From Acidobacteria bacterium Mor1 (GTDB lineage Bacteria > Acidobacteriota > Polarisedimenticolia > Polarisedimenticolales > Polarisedimenticolaceae): DNA of 64,000 nt. The stretch covers positions 4,716,493-4,780,492 of the forward strand of contig CP011806.1 of assembly GCA_001664505.1 (NCBI GenBank), in the 5' to 3' direction. The stretch's first letter is position 1. The number at the start of each line of letters is the position of its first letter. Position numbers and translations under genes: made by a program. Positions 53,301 through 61,449 of the stretch are shown here, piece by piece. The notes under the pieces were generated by a model. The model saw only the letters and a program-made list of their open reading frames with translations, did no database searches and was not told where the DNA came from.

Positions 53301-55397
53301 GCCGCCAACGACATCGACGGCGACGGGGTCTGCGGGGACGTGGACAACTGCCCGGTGGACGCCAACCCCGGCCAGGAGGACAGCGACGGCGACGGCATCG
53401 GCGATGCCTGCGACGTGGCGGTTCCGGGGGATGCCGATGCCGATGGTCTCGACGACCTGGCCGATCCTTGCCCCGCCGACGCGCGCAATGCTTGCTTCGG
53501 ATCGGTTGCCATCGACGTGACCGAGGGCTTGCCCCTTCGGGTCAACTCCGGGTCCGATTTCCTCGAGTGCGGCGGTATGAAGGTGGACTGCAGCGGCAAC
53601 CGCTGGTTCCCCGACTTCGGATTCGTATCGGGACGTGGTGCCGATTGTGCCGCCGGCGGCAATTGCGCTGTCGGAGGGGTCGATCAGGTCTTCGGCTGTC
53701 AGAGCGAGGAAACGGAAGATCTGTTCGAGTGCAGCCGTCGGCAGCGCTCCGGATCTCTGCGTTACGGCTATGACGTGCCTGACGGGCAGTATCTGGTGAA
53801 CCTGATGTTCGCCAGTACGGATAGCTCCGATCCCGGCGCCCTGGTGATGGACGTGTCGATCGAAGGCCAGCTCGTCTTCGACGACTTCGACCCTGCGCTG
53901 ATCGCGCCGTTCTCCACCGCGGTTGTGCGAGCGGCGGCCGTCGATGTCTCCGACGGAGACGGGCTACAGATCGAGTTGACTCCGGTTGCCGGCAGGGCGC
54001 AGGTCTCGGCCCTCGAGGTCCTGACTGCGGTCGCAATCCCGGGTTGCACCAGCGATGCCGAGTGCGCAGACGCGGACCCCTGCCTGCTGGGCCAGTGCGA
54101 CCTGAGTAGCGGTGCTTGCTTCACCACGGAGTTGCCCGACGGCGACGGCGATCTGGTCTGTGACTCGGAGGACAACTGTCCGGTGGTTCCGAACACCGAA
54201 CAGGACGACCTCGACGGCGACGGTGTCGGCGACCAGTGTGACAGCTGCACCGATACAGACGGCGACGGCTTCGGGAATGATGGATTCGCGGCCAGTGACT
54301 GTCCTCTCGACAACTGTCCGGCTGATGCCAACCCGGGTCAGGAAGACACCGATGGCGACGGCATCGGCGATGCCTGCGATAGCTGTGCCGCCGGCGATGC
54401 CGACAGTGACGGCGTTTGCGACGATGTGGACAACTGCCCGGCGACCCCGAACCCGGGCCAGCAGGACGCGGACAGCGACGGTGCCGGCGATGCCTGCGAC
54501 GCCTGCCCCCTCGATCCGACCGACGACGTAGACGGCGACGGTGTCTGCGGCGACGTGGACAACTGCCCGACGACGGCCAACGCCGATCAGGCCGACGGCG
54601 ACAGCGACGGGGCAGGGGATGCCTGTGACGCTTGCCCCGCCGATGCCCAGAACGACATCGACGGCGACGGCGTTTGCGGCGACGTGGACAACTGCCCGGT
54701 CGATGCCAACCCCGGCCAGGAAGACAGCGACGGTGACGGCATCGGCGATGCCTGCGACGGCGGCGGCGGCGGGACCGACGACGACAACGACGGTCTGTTC
54801 GGTGTGGACGATCCCTGCCCGACCGATGCGCGCAACCGTTGCTTCGGACCGGTCGCCCAGGACGCCGGCGGTCAGATCATCCGCCTCAACTCCAACGCGG
54901 CCAATGACGAATGCTCCGGCACTCGCTTCGACTGCAACGGCGACCTCTGGGTTTCCGACTTCGGCTACAACACCGGTCGCAACGGTGAGTGCGATCTGCC
55001 CGGCGGATGCGTCATCGAGGGAATCTCCGAGATCTTCGGCTGCGAGGACAGTGACACCGAAGACCTGTTCCAGTGCAACCGCTGGGACCAGACGTCAGGC
55101 GTGGAGCTGCAATACTCGTTCAACCTCACCGACGGCACCTATCTGGTGAACCTGTTCTTCGCCAACGCCCTGGGCCGGACCGACGAGGTCGGCGATCGCC
55201 TGTTCGATGTCTACCTCGAAGGGGCGATCTGGCTCGACGACTTCGATCAGGTCGAGGCTGCCGGCGGCAGCGCCCGTGCCCTGGTTCGCTCGGCGATCAT
55301 CGAGGTCTCCGACGGGAACGGCCTGCAGATCGACTTCGACCACGTGTTCAACAACCCCGACGTCAAGGCGATCGAGGTGTTGAGCCAGGAGCCCTGA
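50373..55397 (+). CDS. Giant secreted kelch / thrombospondin type 3 / malectin protein
   Basis: A 1674-residue exported protein with signal peptide ending AAA-Q. Residues of about 25-370 are a kelch-type beta-propeller (RVVLFGGGP, HGWAYDSKNDVFMVYGGT). From about 373 come Ca-binding TSP3 units (DxDxDG with paired Cys). Residues 583-1012 are exactly ten 43-residue repeats of the type CDACPADAANDADSDGVCG. A malectin-like domain (about 1042-1215), a second TSP3 block (about 1235-1480) and a second malectin-like domain (about 1490-1674) follow. Malectin domains bind glucose-type disaccharides, and the TSP3 rod would be a rigid, Ca-dependent spacer. It probably acts in surface adhesion or glycan binding. 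The propeller is homologous to the kelch protein at 62616. Confidence 0.9.
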   Translation: MSRGIVLSALLCAVVSVGAAAQDIEPNRWIERTPDVIMLEGRDGVYKPVGDGNATYDSLRGETLFWESYVEGPPFYCGTIYARSLYAYNALDNELKQLKLNNWYTPDCDINQRTCPIEPDNTIDPTPSDRHQYGQFVYVPSRDAIYIYSGSNNSLDYECDGGPFDQRPEDTWYYDLAVASWTELFPTENPGVVLEGCMGLDPQRDKIVLATNNFVGTWVYDIAANTWTEVDDNQVAPRASCRMAYDSTRQRVVLFGGGPYRNPTNDLFEFDFDTETWNQLVDCSTQVCPPGRGRHGWAYDSKNDVFMVYGGTNRGDDPIMDDTWLFHPQTNTWEELTLPATPGGASHTDMAYDESADMFVLTRDEEFWVFRVCDGEDTDGDGVCDAGDNCPSVANADQADFDGDGEGDVCDACTDSDADGSGDPGFSLNTCPLDNCPSDPNPGQEDIDSDGLGDACDDCTDTDGDGFGNPGFPSSTCADDNCPAIANPGQEDGDSDGLGDACDACPADAQNDIDGDGVCGDVDNCPNNPNPGQEDSDGDGVGDVCDGCSDSDDDGVCDDVDNCPSDANPGQQDGDSDGLGDACDACPADAANDADGDGVCGDVDNCPAASNANQADGDGDGLGDVCDACPADAANDADGDGVCGDVDNCPSDANSNQADGDSDGLGDVCDACPADAANDADSDGVCGDVDNCPSDANAAQTDGDSDGLGDVCDACPADPANDADSDGICGDVDNCPSEANAAQTDGDSDGLGDVCDACPADANNDADSDGVCGDVDNCPSDANGSQTDGDGDGLGDVCDACPADAANDADSDGVCGDVDNCPSDANAAQTDGDSDGLGDVCDACPADAANDADSDGVCGDVDNCPSDANPAQTDGDSDGLGDVCDACPADPANDADSDGVCGDVDNCPGDANAAQTDGDGDGLGDVCDACPADAANDADSDGICGDVDNCPGDANGSQTDGDGDGLGDVCDACPADAANDIDGDGVCGDVDNCPVDANPGQEDSDGDGIGDACDVAVPGDADADGLDDLADPCPADARNACFGSVAIDVTEGLPLRVNSGSDFLECGGMKVDCSGNRWFPDFGFVSGRGADCAAGGNCAVGGVDQVFGCQSEETEDLFECSRRQRSGSLRYGYDVPDGQYLVNLMFASTDSSDPGALVMDVSIEGQLVFDDFDPALIAPFSTAVVRAAAVDVSDGDGLQIELTPVAGRAQVSALEVLTAVAIPGCTSDAECADADPCLLGQCDLSSGACFTTELPDGDGDLVCDSEDNCPVVPNTEQDDLDGDGVGDQCDSCTDTDGDGFGNDGFAASDCPLDNCPADANPGQEDTDGDGIGDACDSCAAGDADSDGVCDDVDNCPATPNPGQQDADSDGAGDACDACPLDPTDDVDGDGVCGDVDNCPTTANADQADGDSDGAGDACDACPADAQNDIDGDGVCGDVDNCPVDANPGQEDSDGDGIGDACDGGGGGTDDDNDGLFGVDDPCPTDARNRCFGPVAQDAGGQIIRLNSNAANDECSGTRFDCNGDLWVSDFGYNTGRNGECDLPGGCVIEGISEIFGCEDSDTEDLFQCNRWDQTSGVELQYSFNLTDGTYLVNLFFANALGRTDEVGDRLFDVYLEGAIWLDDFDQVEAAGGSARALVRSAIIEVSDGNGLQIDFDHVFNNPDVKAIEVLSQEP
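52119..53408 (+). repeat. Ten tandem 129-bp repeats (in-frame, 43 codons each)
   Basis: The ten units abut without spacers and encode TSP3 repeats; unit starts fall every 129 bp from 52119. Units 3 and 6 encode identical peptides. The two flanks contain more diverged units of similar kind. The pattern invites recombination and copy-number change. Confidence 0.93.
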
Positions 55398-55412
55398 TCT
55401 AAGCGATTCCGC

Positions 55413-55438
55413 GGGGTGGCCCGGTCCCGGGCCACCCC
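55413..55438 (+). terminator. Terminator hairpin after the kelch/TSP3/malectin gene
   Basis: A 12-bp perfect stem (55413-55424 with 55427-55438) closes a two-base loop 15 bp after the stop. A second perfect 10-bp hairpin at 55517-55538 follows. Confidence 0.7.
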
Positions 55439-55516
55439 ACTGCGCCCCCGTCCACCCCTCCCTCCGATTCCGGGTCTCCGCTCCATTTCTGGACAGATTC
55501 TGGACGATTTGTCTCA

Positions 55517-55538
55517 AAGGCCGGATTTATCCGGCCTT
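55517..55538. terminator. Second hairpin downstream of the giant gene
   Basis: AAGGCCGGAT pairs with ATCCGGCCTT across a TT loop. There is only a short pyrimidine stretch after it; at 55563-55583 a weaker GGAC/GTCC hairpin is followed by six T. The 296-bp gap between 55397 and 55694 thus holds terminators and then the promoter of the next gene. Confidence 0.5.
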
Positions 55539-55633
55539 GTTCAGTCTATGTCTCGAATTTTGGACTCGACAGGTCCTTTTTTGTGCTGAGTAATTCTGGC
55601 TTGTGAAATCGAGAGAAATATCTCTAGATTTAT

Positions 55634-55662
55634 TTGACATGAAATGAATGTCATGCAATATT
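55634..55662 (+). promoter_or_regulatory. Promoter with overlapping inverted repeat upstream of the HTH-SulP pair
   Basis: TTGACA (55634-55639) and AATATT (55657-55662) are 17 bp apart. An inverted repeat, TGACAT-N7-ATGTCA (55635-55653), overlaps the -35 box and spacer. This is the expected place for autorepression by the small winged-helix protein whose gene starts 31 bp downstream. Confidence 0.62.
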
Positions 55663-55693
55663 CTTCCGCGTCCCCAACGGCACGAGGAGAAAC

Positions 55694-56005
55694 ATGCAAG
55701 CCCTGGAACATCCACGTTGGAGCTGTCTTTCCAACCACGGTCTGGTCCTGGTTGCCCTGGGGCGGGGCGGAACCGTCCGCATCCGGGACCTCGCGGTTCG
55801 CGTCGGGCTGACCGAGCGAGCCGTTCAACGCATCGTCACCGAGCTGGCCGAGGCGGGTTTGATCCGTCGCGAGCGGCAGGGGCGCTGCAACCTGTATCGC
55901 ATTGACCGAGCCCGTACGTTGAGCCACCCGCTGGAGTCTCATCGCACGGTCGGAGACCTCATCGACGCTTTCGATGGGGCCGACAACGCCGCCGCAACGG
56001 CATAG
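55694..56005 (+). CDS. Small winged-helix (MarR/ArsR-like) transcriptional regulator
   Basis: A 103-residue protein consisting almost only of a winged helix-turn-helix: VRIRDLAVRVGLTERAVQRIV as helix-turn-helix and RRERQGRCNLYRID as the wing. A short C-terminal stretch lacks an obvious ligand domain, although Cys10 and Cys73 could sense redox or metal. GAGGAGA lies seven bases before the ATG. It precedes the SulP transporter gene by 37 bp and probably controls it, using the inverted repeat at 55635-55653. Confidence 0.82.
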   Translation: MQALEHPRWSCLSNHGLVLVALGRGGTVRIRDLAVRVGLTERAVQRIVTELAEAGLIRRERQGRCNLYRIDRARTLSHPLESHRTVGDLIDAFDGADNAAATA

Positions 56006-56042
56006 AACCCCAACCTTTTTCCGTAGAGAGAGAGAAGTCGCC

Positions 56043-57590
56043 ATGTCCCAAGAAGTTCAACAGTCCGAGTGGGCGATGTTCCGCCGCCACTGGCGGCAGG
56101 ACGGCCTGGCGTCCGTCGTCGTATTCCTGGTCGCGTTGCCCCTGTGTATGGGTATCGCGATCGCCTCGGGCGTCCCGCCCGCAGCCGGTCTGATCACCGG
56201 TATCGTCGGCGGGCTGATCGTGGCGCTGTTTGCCGGCGCCCCGCTCCAGGTCAGCGGCCCTGCCGCGGGCCTGAGTGTCATCGTGTGGGAGCTGGTCCAG
56301 ACCCACGGCATCGCCGCTCTGGGCTTGATCGTGATGGTCGCCGGCGCCGCCCAGCTGCTGGCCGGCGTGCTGAGGTTGGGGCAGTGGTTCCGCGCCGTCT
56401 CTCCGGCGGTGATTCACGGCATGCTGGCGGGTATCGGTGTCTTGATCTTCGCCAGCCAGTTCCACGTCATGGTCGACGACGCACCCCGTGGTAGCGGCAT
56501 CGAGAACCTGATCTCGATCCCCCAGGCGATCATCAAGGGACTGATCCCGGCCGACGGCTCGGTTCACTTCCAGGCGGCGATGATCGGGCTGGCGACCCTG
56601 GCCACGATCATCGGCTGGAAGTGGGTCCCCGGCAAGCTCAAGGTCATCCCGGGGCCGCTGGTCGCCGTGATCGTCGGCACCGCCGCCGCCGCCATCTCCG
56701 GCTTCGGTATCGCGAAGGTCTCCGTGCCCGCCAACCTGCTGGAGGCGGTCCAACTCCCGGCCTGGGGCAGCGTCCCCGAGATGGGCTGGACCCTTCTGAC
56801 CGCCGGACTGGCCCTGGCTTTCGTCGCCAGCGCCGAGACTCTGCTCTGCGCCACCGCGGTGGACAAGATGCACAACGGCCCGCGCACCCGCTACGACAAG
56901 GAACTGCGGGCCCAGGGCATCGGCAACCTGGCGTGCGGTTTCCTCGGCGCGCTCCCGATGACCGGCGTTATCGTGCGTAGCTCCGCCAACGTCGACGCCG
57001 GCGGCAAGACCCGCGCCTCGGCCTTCATGCACGGCGTGTGGTTGCTGTTGTTCGTCGCGGCGCTGCCCTTCATCCTCGAGATGATCCCGGTTGCCGCCCT
57101 GGCCGCGGTCTTGGTGTTCACCGGCTACAAGCTGGTCAACGTCGCCGCCATCCGCCAGCTCGCCACCTACGGCAAGGGTGAGGTCGCCATCTACTTCGCG
57201 ACGCTGATCACCATCGTCTCCTTCGACCTGCTCAGCGGTGTCGTGTTCGGCATCGTGCTCTCGCTGGTCAAGCTGCTCTACACCTTCTCGCGGCTCGAGA
57301 TCGAAACCAAGCCTCGCGAGAACTCGCCCTGCATCGACATGTACCTGCGGGGCTCGGCTACGGTGGTGCGGCTCCCGCGCCTGGCATCCGCGCTGGAAAC
57401 GATGCCGGCCAACACCGAGGTGCACGTCCACCTCGAAGAGCTGGACTACATCGATCACGCCTGCCTCGACCTGATCGCCAACTGGGAGAAACAGCACAAG
57501 ATGACCGGCGGCAAGCTCTACATGGACTGGGACAGCCTCGAAGCGCGGTTCCGCGATCCCGAGCGGCGCCGCCGGATCGCCGCGGCCTGA
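56043..57590 (+). CDS. SulP family anion transporter with STAS domain
   Basis: A 515-residue inner-membrane protein with 10-14 membrane segments in residues 20-430. Typical SulP sequences are seen: LVALPLCMGIAIASGVPPAAGL, VSGPAAGLSVIV, and later ETLLCATAVDKMHNG and GFLGALPMTGVIVRSSANV. The last 85 residues form a STAS domain (VHVHLEELDYIDHACLDLI). Bacterial members carry sulfate, bicarbonate or dicarboxylates with Na or H. Sulfate would make sense next to sulfotransferase genes, but the sequence type also resembles bicarbonate carriers, so the substrate is open. The ATG at 56043 follows GAGAGAAG. A strong terminator follows at 57622. Confidence 0.92.
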   Translation: MSQEVQQSEWAMFRRHWRQDGLASVVVFLVALPLCMGIAIASGVPPAAGLITGIVGGLIVALFAGAPLQVSGPAAGLSVIVWELVQTHGIAALGLIVMVAGAAQLLAGVLRLGQWFRAVSPAVIHGMLAGIGVLIFASQFHVMVDDAPRGSGIENLISIPQAIIKGLIPADGSVHFQAAMIGLATLATIIGWKWVPGKLKVIPGPLVAVIVGTAAAAISGFGIAKVSVPANLLEAVQLPAWGSVPEMGWTLLTAGLALAFVASAETLLCATAVDKMHNGPRTRYDKELRAQGIGNLACGFLGALPMTGVIVRSSANVDAGGKTRASAFMHGVWLLLFVAALPFILEMIPVAALAAVLVFTGYKLVNVAAIRQLATYGKGEVAIYFATLITIVSFDLLSGVVFGIVLSLVKLLYTFSRLEIETKPRENSPCIDMYLRGSATVVRLPRLASALETMPANTEVHVHLEELDYIDHACLDLIANWEKQHKMTGGKLYMDWDSLEARFRDPERRRRIAAA

Positions 57591-57621
57591 TCCGCCGGTC
57601 ACCGACCCTCGATTGCAACAG

Positions 57622-57652
57622 GCGGCTCCCTTCGGGGAGCCGCTTTTCTTTT
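57622..57652 (+). terminator. Strong intrinsic terminator after the SulP gene
   Basis: A 9-bp perfect stem (57622-57630 with 57635-57643) with a TTCG loop is followed by TTTTCTTTT. Confidence 0.92.
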
Positions 57653-57686
57653 GGGCGCGGCCCGGTGAACTTCGAGAGGAGGTGAA

Positions 57687-58025
57687 TCAGAGCGTGCCGT
57701 GGAGCAAGAACGAGAGGACGGGAAGCGCGATCGAGACGCCGAACAGCGCGATCCCTTCGCCGAACCGCCGGTTGTAGATCGCGACGGCGCCGATGGTGAA
57801 TGAGGCGAGGCCGAACAGCCGCGCCACCATCAACAGCAGGGCCCACTGCATCACGTCGCCCCCTTCGGCAGGAAGCGATCCGCTTAGATAGAGGAACAGG
57901 GCGGAGACCGCGACGCAGACCCATCCGATGCGGATGACGCGGGTGACGAGGGGGTGCTTTTCCTGTGGTTGGGCCAAGGCCGGCTCCGGTGGTGCCGGCC
58001 GATCATACGGGGAGGGAAGGCCCAC
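57687..58025 (-). CDS. Small membrane protein, function unknown
   Basis: A protein of about 112 residues with three hydrophobic segments: IGWVCVAVSALFLYLS, ALLLMVARLFGLASFTIGAVAIY and IALFGVSIALPVLSFLL. A Pro-rich cytoplasmic N-terminus precedes them. I recognise no family. I place the start at the GTG at 58025; the frame could open at a TTG at 58043, but that codon lies within the terminator hairpin of the next gene. It is convergent with SulP and downstream of the YetA-like gene on the same strand, but separated from it by that terminator. Confidence 0.6.
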   Translation of the reverse strand: MGLPSPYDRPAPPEPALAQPQEKHPLVTRVIRIGWVCVAVSALFLYLSGSLPAEGGDVMQWALLLMVARLFGLASFTIGAVAIYNRRFGEGIALFGVSIALPVLSFLLHGTL

Positions 58026-58030
58026 AAGCA

Positions 58031-58055
58031 ACGGGCCGGGCAATGCCCGGCCCGT
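58031..58055 (-). terminator. Terminator hairpin of the YetA/PL26-like gene
   Basis: An 11-bp perfect stem (58031-58041 with 58045-58055) and three-base loop lie 30 bp after the stop at 58086. Confidence 0.72.
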
Positions 58056-58085
58056 TTATGGAGCTCGATAGTGGACCGTTTCGGT

Positions 58086-61000
58086 CTACTGCACCCGGGT
58101 GTTGCCCGGCGGAAGCGGCAACGGGATCTCGACCGGCTGGCAGTTCGGGTCGTCGGGCCCCGACGCGGGGCGAGCGGCGTTTGAGATGCCGCTCATGTTG
58201 CCGGCGTTGTCGAAGCTGAACACCCGGTACTCGTAGCTGCCCGACTGATTGTGGTTGATGAACAGCTGCCCGGTCAGCGGCTGGGGCTCGGCACCCACCG
58301 CGTTGGCCGCCCACCAATTGCTGAACGAGTTGGACTGGGTGAACGTGGCCGAGATCGGCTTGTCGCTCCATACGACGTGGTAACGGGTCGCCCCTGCGGG
58401 AGGCGTCCAGTTCAGGGTCACGCCGTTGGTGCCGGTGGGCACGTAGCAGAGGTCGTTGATCGTCGCCGGCGGGTTGAAGTCGGCGCGGCTGCCCCGGGCG
58501 CCCAGTTCGTAGACCCGGCCCCGGTAGTCCCCTTCGTACTTGTCGTAGTTACCGATGTGGGTGACGTTGGGCACCTGGCCCTGACCCGGAGGAATGCCCT
58601 CCTCGACGTACTGGATCGCCTGGTCGATGAAACGGCGCTGTCCGGTGTTCCAGAAATACCAGGCGACCGGATCGGGAACCACGTGGGACTTGTTGCTCGA
58701 CTCGTTGGGGTCGTTGCCGTCCCCACCGGGGTTGGTCTGGCAGTTGAAGAAGATGTCGCCGAAGCGGCCGATGTTGTAGTTCCACTCGGCCATGCCCGAG
58801 AGCATGTTGAACGACTCGGCCCAGGTCTGGGCATCTCCGTCGGGTCCCTGGATCTCACTCATGAAGTTGATCAACATCCGCATGTAGTAGCCGGCCTCGA
58901 AGACCTGCTCGCGGTTCTGGTTGCCGACGGTGTAGCGCTGTCCGCAACGCGGGCTCTGGGTCCCGAACTGAGTGTTGCGCATGTAGCTCTTGATCAGATT
59001 CAGGTAGCTGTTGCCGCCGTCGTCGCCGATCACCCGGTAGGCCTGCAATACGTGGTTCATCGAGTGAGCGTTCTCGCGGCTCGACTTGTTGTGCAGCGAG
59101 GTCAGGGTCAGCAGCGGGAGCCGCATCTCCTTGATGAAGCGGTACCAGTCCTTGATCCACAGATTGCCCGTGTAGTAGTAGGCGTCCTCGACGTGGTAGA
59201 ACCAGCCATGCTGGTCGTCGCGAGGGTCCCCTTCGGGGCCGCTGCCGGCCAGGAACACACCGCGATCGGAGGTGTTCTCCTTCCAGGTCGAGCCGGTGGG
59301 GATGGTGTTGTTGTCCCAGCCGATGGTGCCGTGGTCGGCGGAATGGGTGTACTGGGCCATCCACTGCGGGCGCACGTTCAACTCGCCCATCGCCTTGGCC
59401 TCGGCCACGAAGTAGTTGGCCGGGTTCTCGCTGACGATGAAGTGTTCCTCGGTCTTGAGGTGGTCGTTGGGCGCCTGGTTGTTGATGCGCTTCTTGATGT
59501 CGATGTAGAAGTAGTTCCAACCGAAGTTGTAGCGGTTGTCGTTGGGATCGCAGCCTTCGTCGCGGTAGCGGTCGGGCTTGCGGTCGACCAGGCCGTTGCC
59601 GCTGGTGCAGACCAGGGGCTGCCGCTGATCACCCAGATCGAAACCTTCCCAGGTGTCGACCCGGCTTCCCGGCAGCATCAGGCCGTCGAGGTCCAGGGTG
59701 ACCCCGGTGTCCTTGTAGTGGCTGACCGGAATCACCGGGACCGGGTAGTACTGGAAGGTTCGGGCCACGTCGACGACCTGCTCGTCGAAGTTCCCCGCAG
59801 GCGCACCGTGGAAATGGAGCAGTGTTTCCTTGACCACGTGTTGCATATCCTGGAGCCAGTACCAGCCGGTCGCGCTGACGCCGGCATTCTCGCCGTCGTC
59901 GTTGCAGCCGGTGTTGTCCGGGGTGGTGTTGCAGTGGTACTGGGCGCTCCAGCCGGGGAACAGCTGCATCGAGAGCTTGTTGGAGTCGTCGATCTCGATG
60001 CCGTTGGGCCACATCTGCCAGAAGTTGCGGATCGCCGCGGTGACCCCCCAGCGGTTGTCGCTGATGTCGATGAAGCCGTCGGGGCGGCTGCCCGAATCGA
60101 GAGCGTTGCCGTTGGCCAGGTCGCGAATGCTGAAGGCGTCGTCAAACTCCTGGGCCAGGAACAGGCCGTTGCCCGCCGAACGGGAGTAGACGTTCTTGCC
60201 GCTGTCTCCCATGCCGACCCGCACCGTGGGGTTGTTCGCCAGGTTCAGCCGGAAATCCATCCGGGACTCTTCGAAGTAGAGCGGGTTGCCGTAGGCCTCG
60301 TTCTTCGGAGAGTTCTGCAGCTGGTAGTCGATCTTGACCGAGGGTGATCCGGCGTACGCGTAAATGCGAACGGCGTAGCCGTGGCGGTGTTCGGTGCCGC
60401 AGTTGCCTCCGGAGGGGCCGTTGCCCCGGCCGACGCAGCGAGCGGGCATCTCGGCGCGGATCACCGCGCGGACCGGCCCGTTCTCCTCGATCTCGACGAT
60501 CGGAGCCGGGAGATCCTCGCCGTCACGCTGCACGTTGACGTCGGGGCTTTCGGTGCCGTTGCGACCGATGAAGATCCCGCCGTTGCGGCTGTCCGGGCTG
60601 ATGATCTCTTCGCTGGACTCGTACTGCCCGTTCTGGTTCAGGTCGAGACGAACCCGGTCGAGGATCGTGAAGCCGGATTTGGGCACCTCGAAGCGCAGCG
60701 GGCCGGTGGTGACGGTGATGGTCGAACCGCCGTCCTGCACCGATACCGGAGTCGAGGGCGCCGTATCTCCCGAGCCGTCGTCGCGGAACTGGTAGACCGT
60801 TACGCCGGAACCGGGCGAGCTGAACGCCGACACGGTGGGCTGGAAGTGCACCATTACGTGGCGGATCGAGCGGTCGCGGCCCCACCAGCGGTTCAGCACG
60901 TGGAACTGGGCCGGGATCGTCGCTCCCTGGGAGTTGGTCATGCGGAAGCGATTGGTGTTCTGGTACTGCCCGTAGGGCAGCGGGACCACGACGGTGGTGG

Positions 61001-61139
61001 TGTAGTCGTCGGCGCCGACGCCTGCCGTCTCCTTGACCGTGACCGGGACGGTCAGGGCCAGGGCGGAACCGGCGGCGGCCAGGCCGACCAGAATGGCGAT
61101 CAACCTGAAGTAGACGCGGGGTGCGTTCCCGAAGTTCAC
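58086..61139 (-). CDS. Large secreted YetA/PcRGLX (PL26)-like protein with FN3-type C-terminus
   Basis: A 1017-residue exported protein (signal ends SALA near residue 29). The N-terminal domain (about 30-250) matches the RIFT-barrel start of YetA and exo-rhamnogalacturonan lyase-type proteins: VPVTVKETAG, VVVPLPYGQYQNT, and WWGRDRSIRHVMVHFQ. The central part (about 250-880) is helical and Trp/Tyr-rich (GWYWLQDMQHVVKETLLHFHG), like an alpha/alpha toroid. An FN3-type domain (about 885-1000) precedes the tail PGNTRVQ. A lyase or glycan-binding role is possible but not shown; I cannot identify catalytic residues with certainty. The GTG start has GGAGGAG upstream. A homologue begins at 63838. Confidence 0.72.
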   Translation of the reverse strand: MNFGNAPRVYFRLIAILVGLAAAGSALALTVPVTVKETAGVGADDYTTTVVVPLPYGQYQNTNRFRMTNSQGATIPAQFHVLNRWWGRDRSIRHVMVHFQPTVSAFSSPGSGVTVYQFRDDGSGDTAPSTPVSVQDGGSTITVTTGPLRFEVPKSGFTILDRVRLDLNQNGQYESSEEIISPDSRNGGIFIGRNGTESPDVNVQRDGEDLPAPIVEIEENGPVRAVIRAEMPARCVGRGNGPSGGNCGTEHRHGYAVRIYAYAGSPSVKIDYQLQNSPKNEAYGNPLYFEESRMDFRLNLANNPTVRVGMGDSGKNVYSRSAGNGLFLAQEFDDAFSIRDLANGNALDSGSRPDGFIDISDNRWGVTAAIRNFWQMWPNGIEIDDSNKLSMQLFPGWSAQYHCNTTPDNTGCNDDGENAGVSATGWYWLQDMQHVVKETLLHFHGAPAGNFDEQVVDVARTFQYYPVPVIPVSHYKDTGVTLDLDGLMLPGSRVDTWEGFDLGDQRQPLVCTSGNGLVDRKPDRYRDEGCDPNDNRYNFGWNYFYIDIKKRINNQAPNDHLKTEEHFIVSENPANYFVAEAKAMGELNVRPQWMAQYTHSADHGTIGWDNNTIPTGSTWKENTSDRGVFLAGSGPEGDPRDDQHGWFYHVEDAYYYTGNLWIKDWYRFIKEMRLPLLTLTSLHNKSSRENAHSMNHVLQAYRVIGDDGGNSYLNLIKSYMRNTQFGTQSPRCGQRYTVGNQNREQVFEAGYYMRMLINFMSEIQGPDGDAQTWAESFNMLSGMAEWNYNIGRFGDIFFNCQTNPGGDGNDPNESSNKSHVVPDPVAWYFWNTGQRRFIDQAIQYVEEGIPPGQGQVPNVTHIGNYDKYEGDYRGRVYELGARGSRADFNPPATINDLCYVPTGTNGVTLNWTPPAGATRYHVVWSDKPISATFTQSNSFSNWWAANAVGAEPQPLTGQLFINHNQSGSYEYRVFSFDNAGNMSGISNAARPASGPDDPNCQPVEIPLPLPPGNTRVQ

Positions 61140-61449
61140 GGATGCTCCTCCAACCCCCGGGATTTCCCGGGGATCCCCCTGTGCGATGGACCGGGCAGGT
61201 TATTCACGTGCGAAAGCAAATCCTGCTCGGGCTCGACTCCAATTCCTCAGCAAGCGGAGTGCCATGGGACCGCCTGGGGGTGCGTCCCCTAAGTTGCTTT
61301 CTTGCAGTCATTTGCGAGGGTGGCCGGGAGCGCCGTGCCCTCGTCGGCGAGAACGGGGCGGTCAGAAAGTACGACCGTGAAAGACGTTCCCACTCGTTGA
61401 AATCGAACCCGCGACCCAGATCCTAGCAGGATCGGACCGGTTTTCCGCA
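61140..61449. other. Intergenic region of 310 bp
   Basis: It lies between the YetA-like start and the sulfotransferase stop, both leftward. Only a small inverted repeat (GATCC at 61419-61423 with GGATC at 61429-61433) shortly after the sulfotransferase stop is visible; a promoter for the YetA-like gene must lie here, but no convincing boxes stand out. Confidence 0.4.

Noticed and set aside
52119-53408. Repeat array considered as a CRISPR or satellite
   Set aside because: The 129-bp units abut without spacers, stay in frame and encode DxDxDG-Cys units, so it is a coding repeat.
51701-53662. A 653-codon minus-strand frame giving a Ser/Pro-rich repeat protein
   Set aside because: It is the antisense copy of the ten 129-bp TSP3 repeats; the repetition comes from the sense gene. 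It has no ribosome site or signal peptide.
56043-57590. Assigning the SulP protein firmly as a sulfate permease
   Set aside because: Family sequence alone does not separate sulfate, bicarbonate and dicarboxylate carriers; the nearby sulfotransferases are only circumstantial.
61380-61440. Sequence resembling the 3' half of a tRNA (a run ending in CGAACCC and nearby inverted repeat)
   Set aside because: No cloverleaf can be folded: there is no matching acceptor stem, D arm or anticodon arm upstream.
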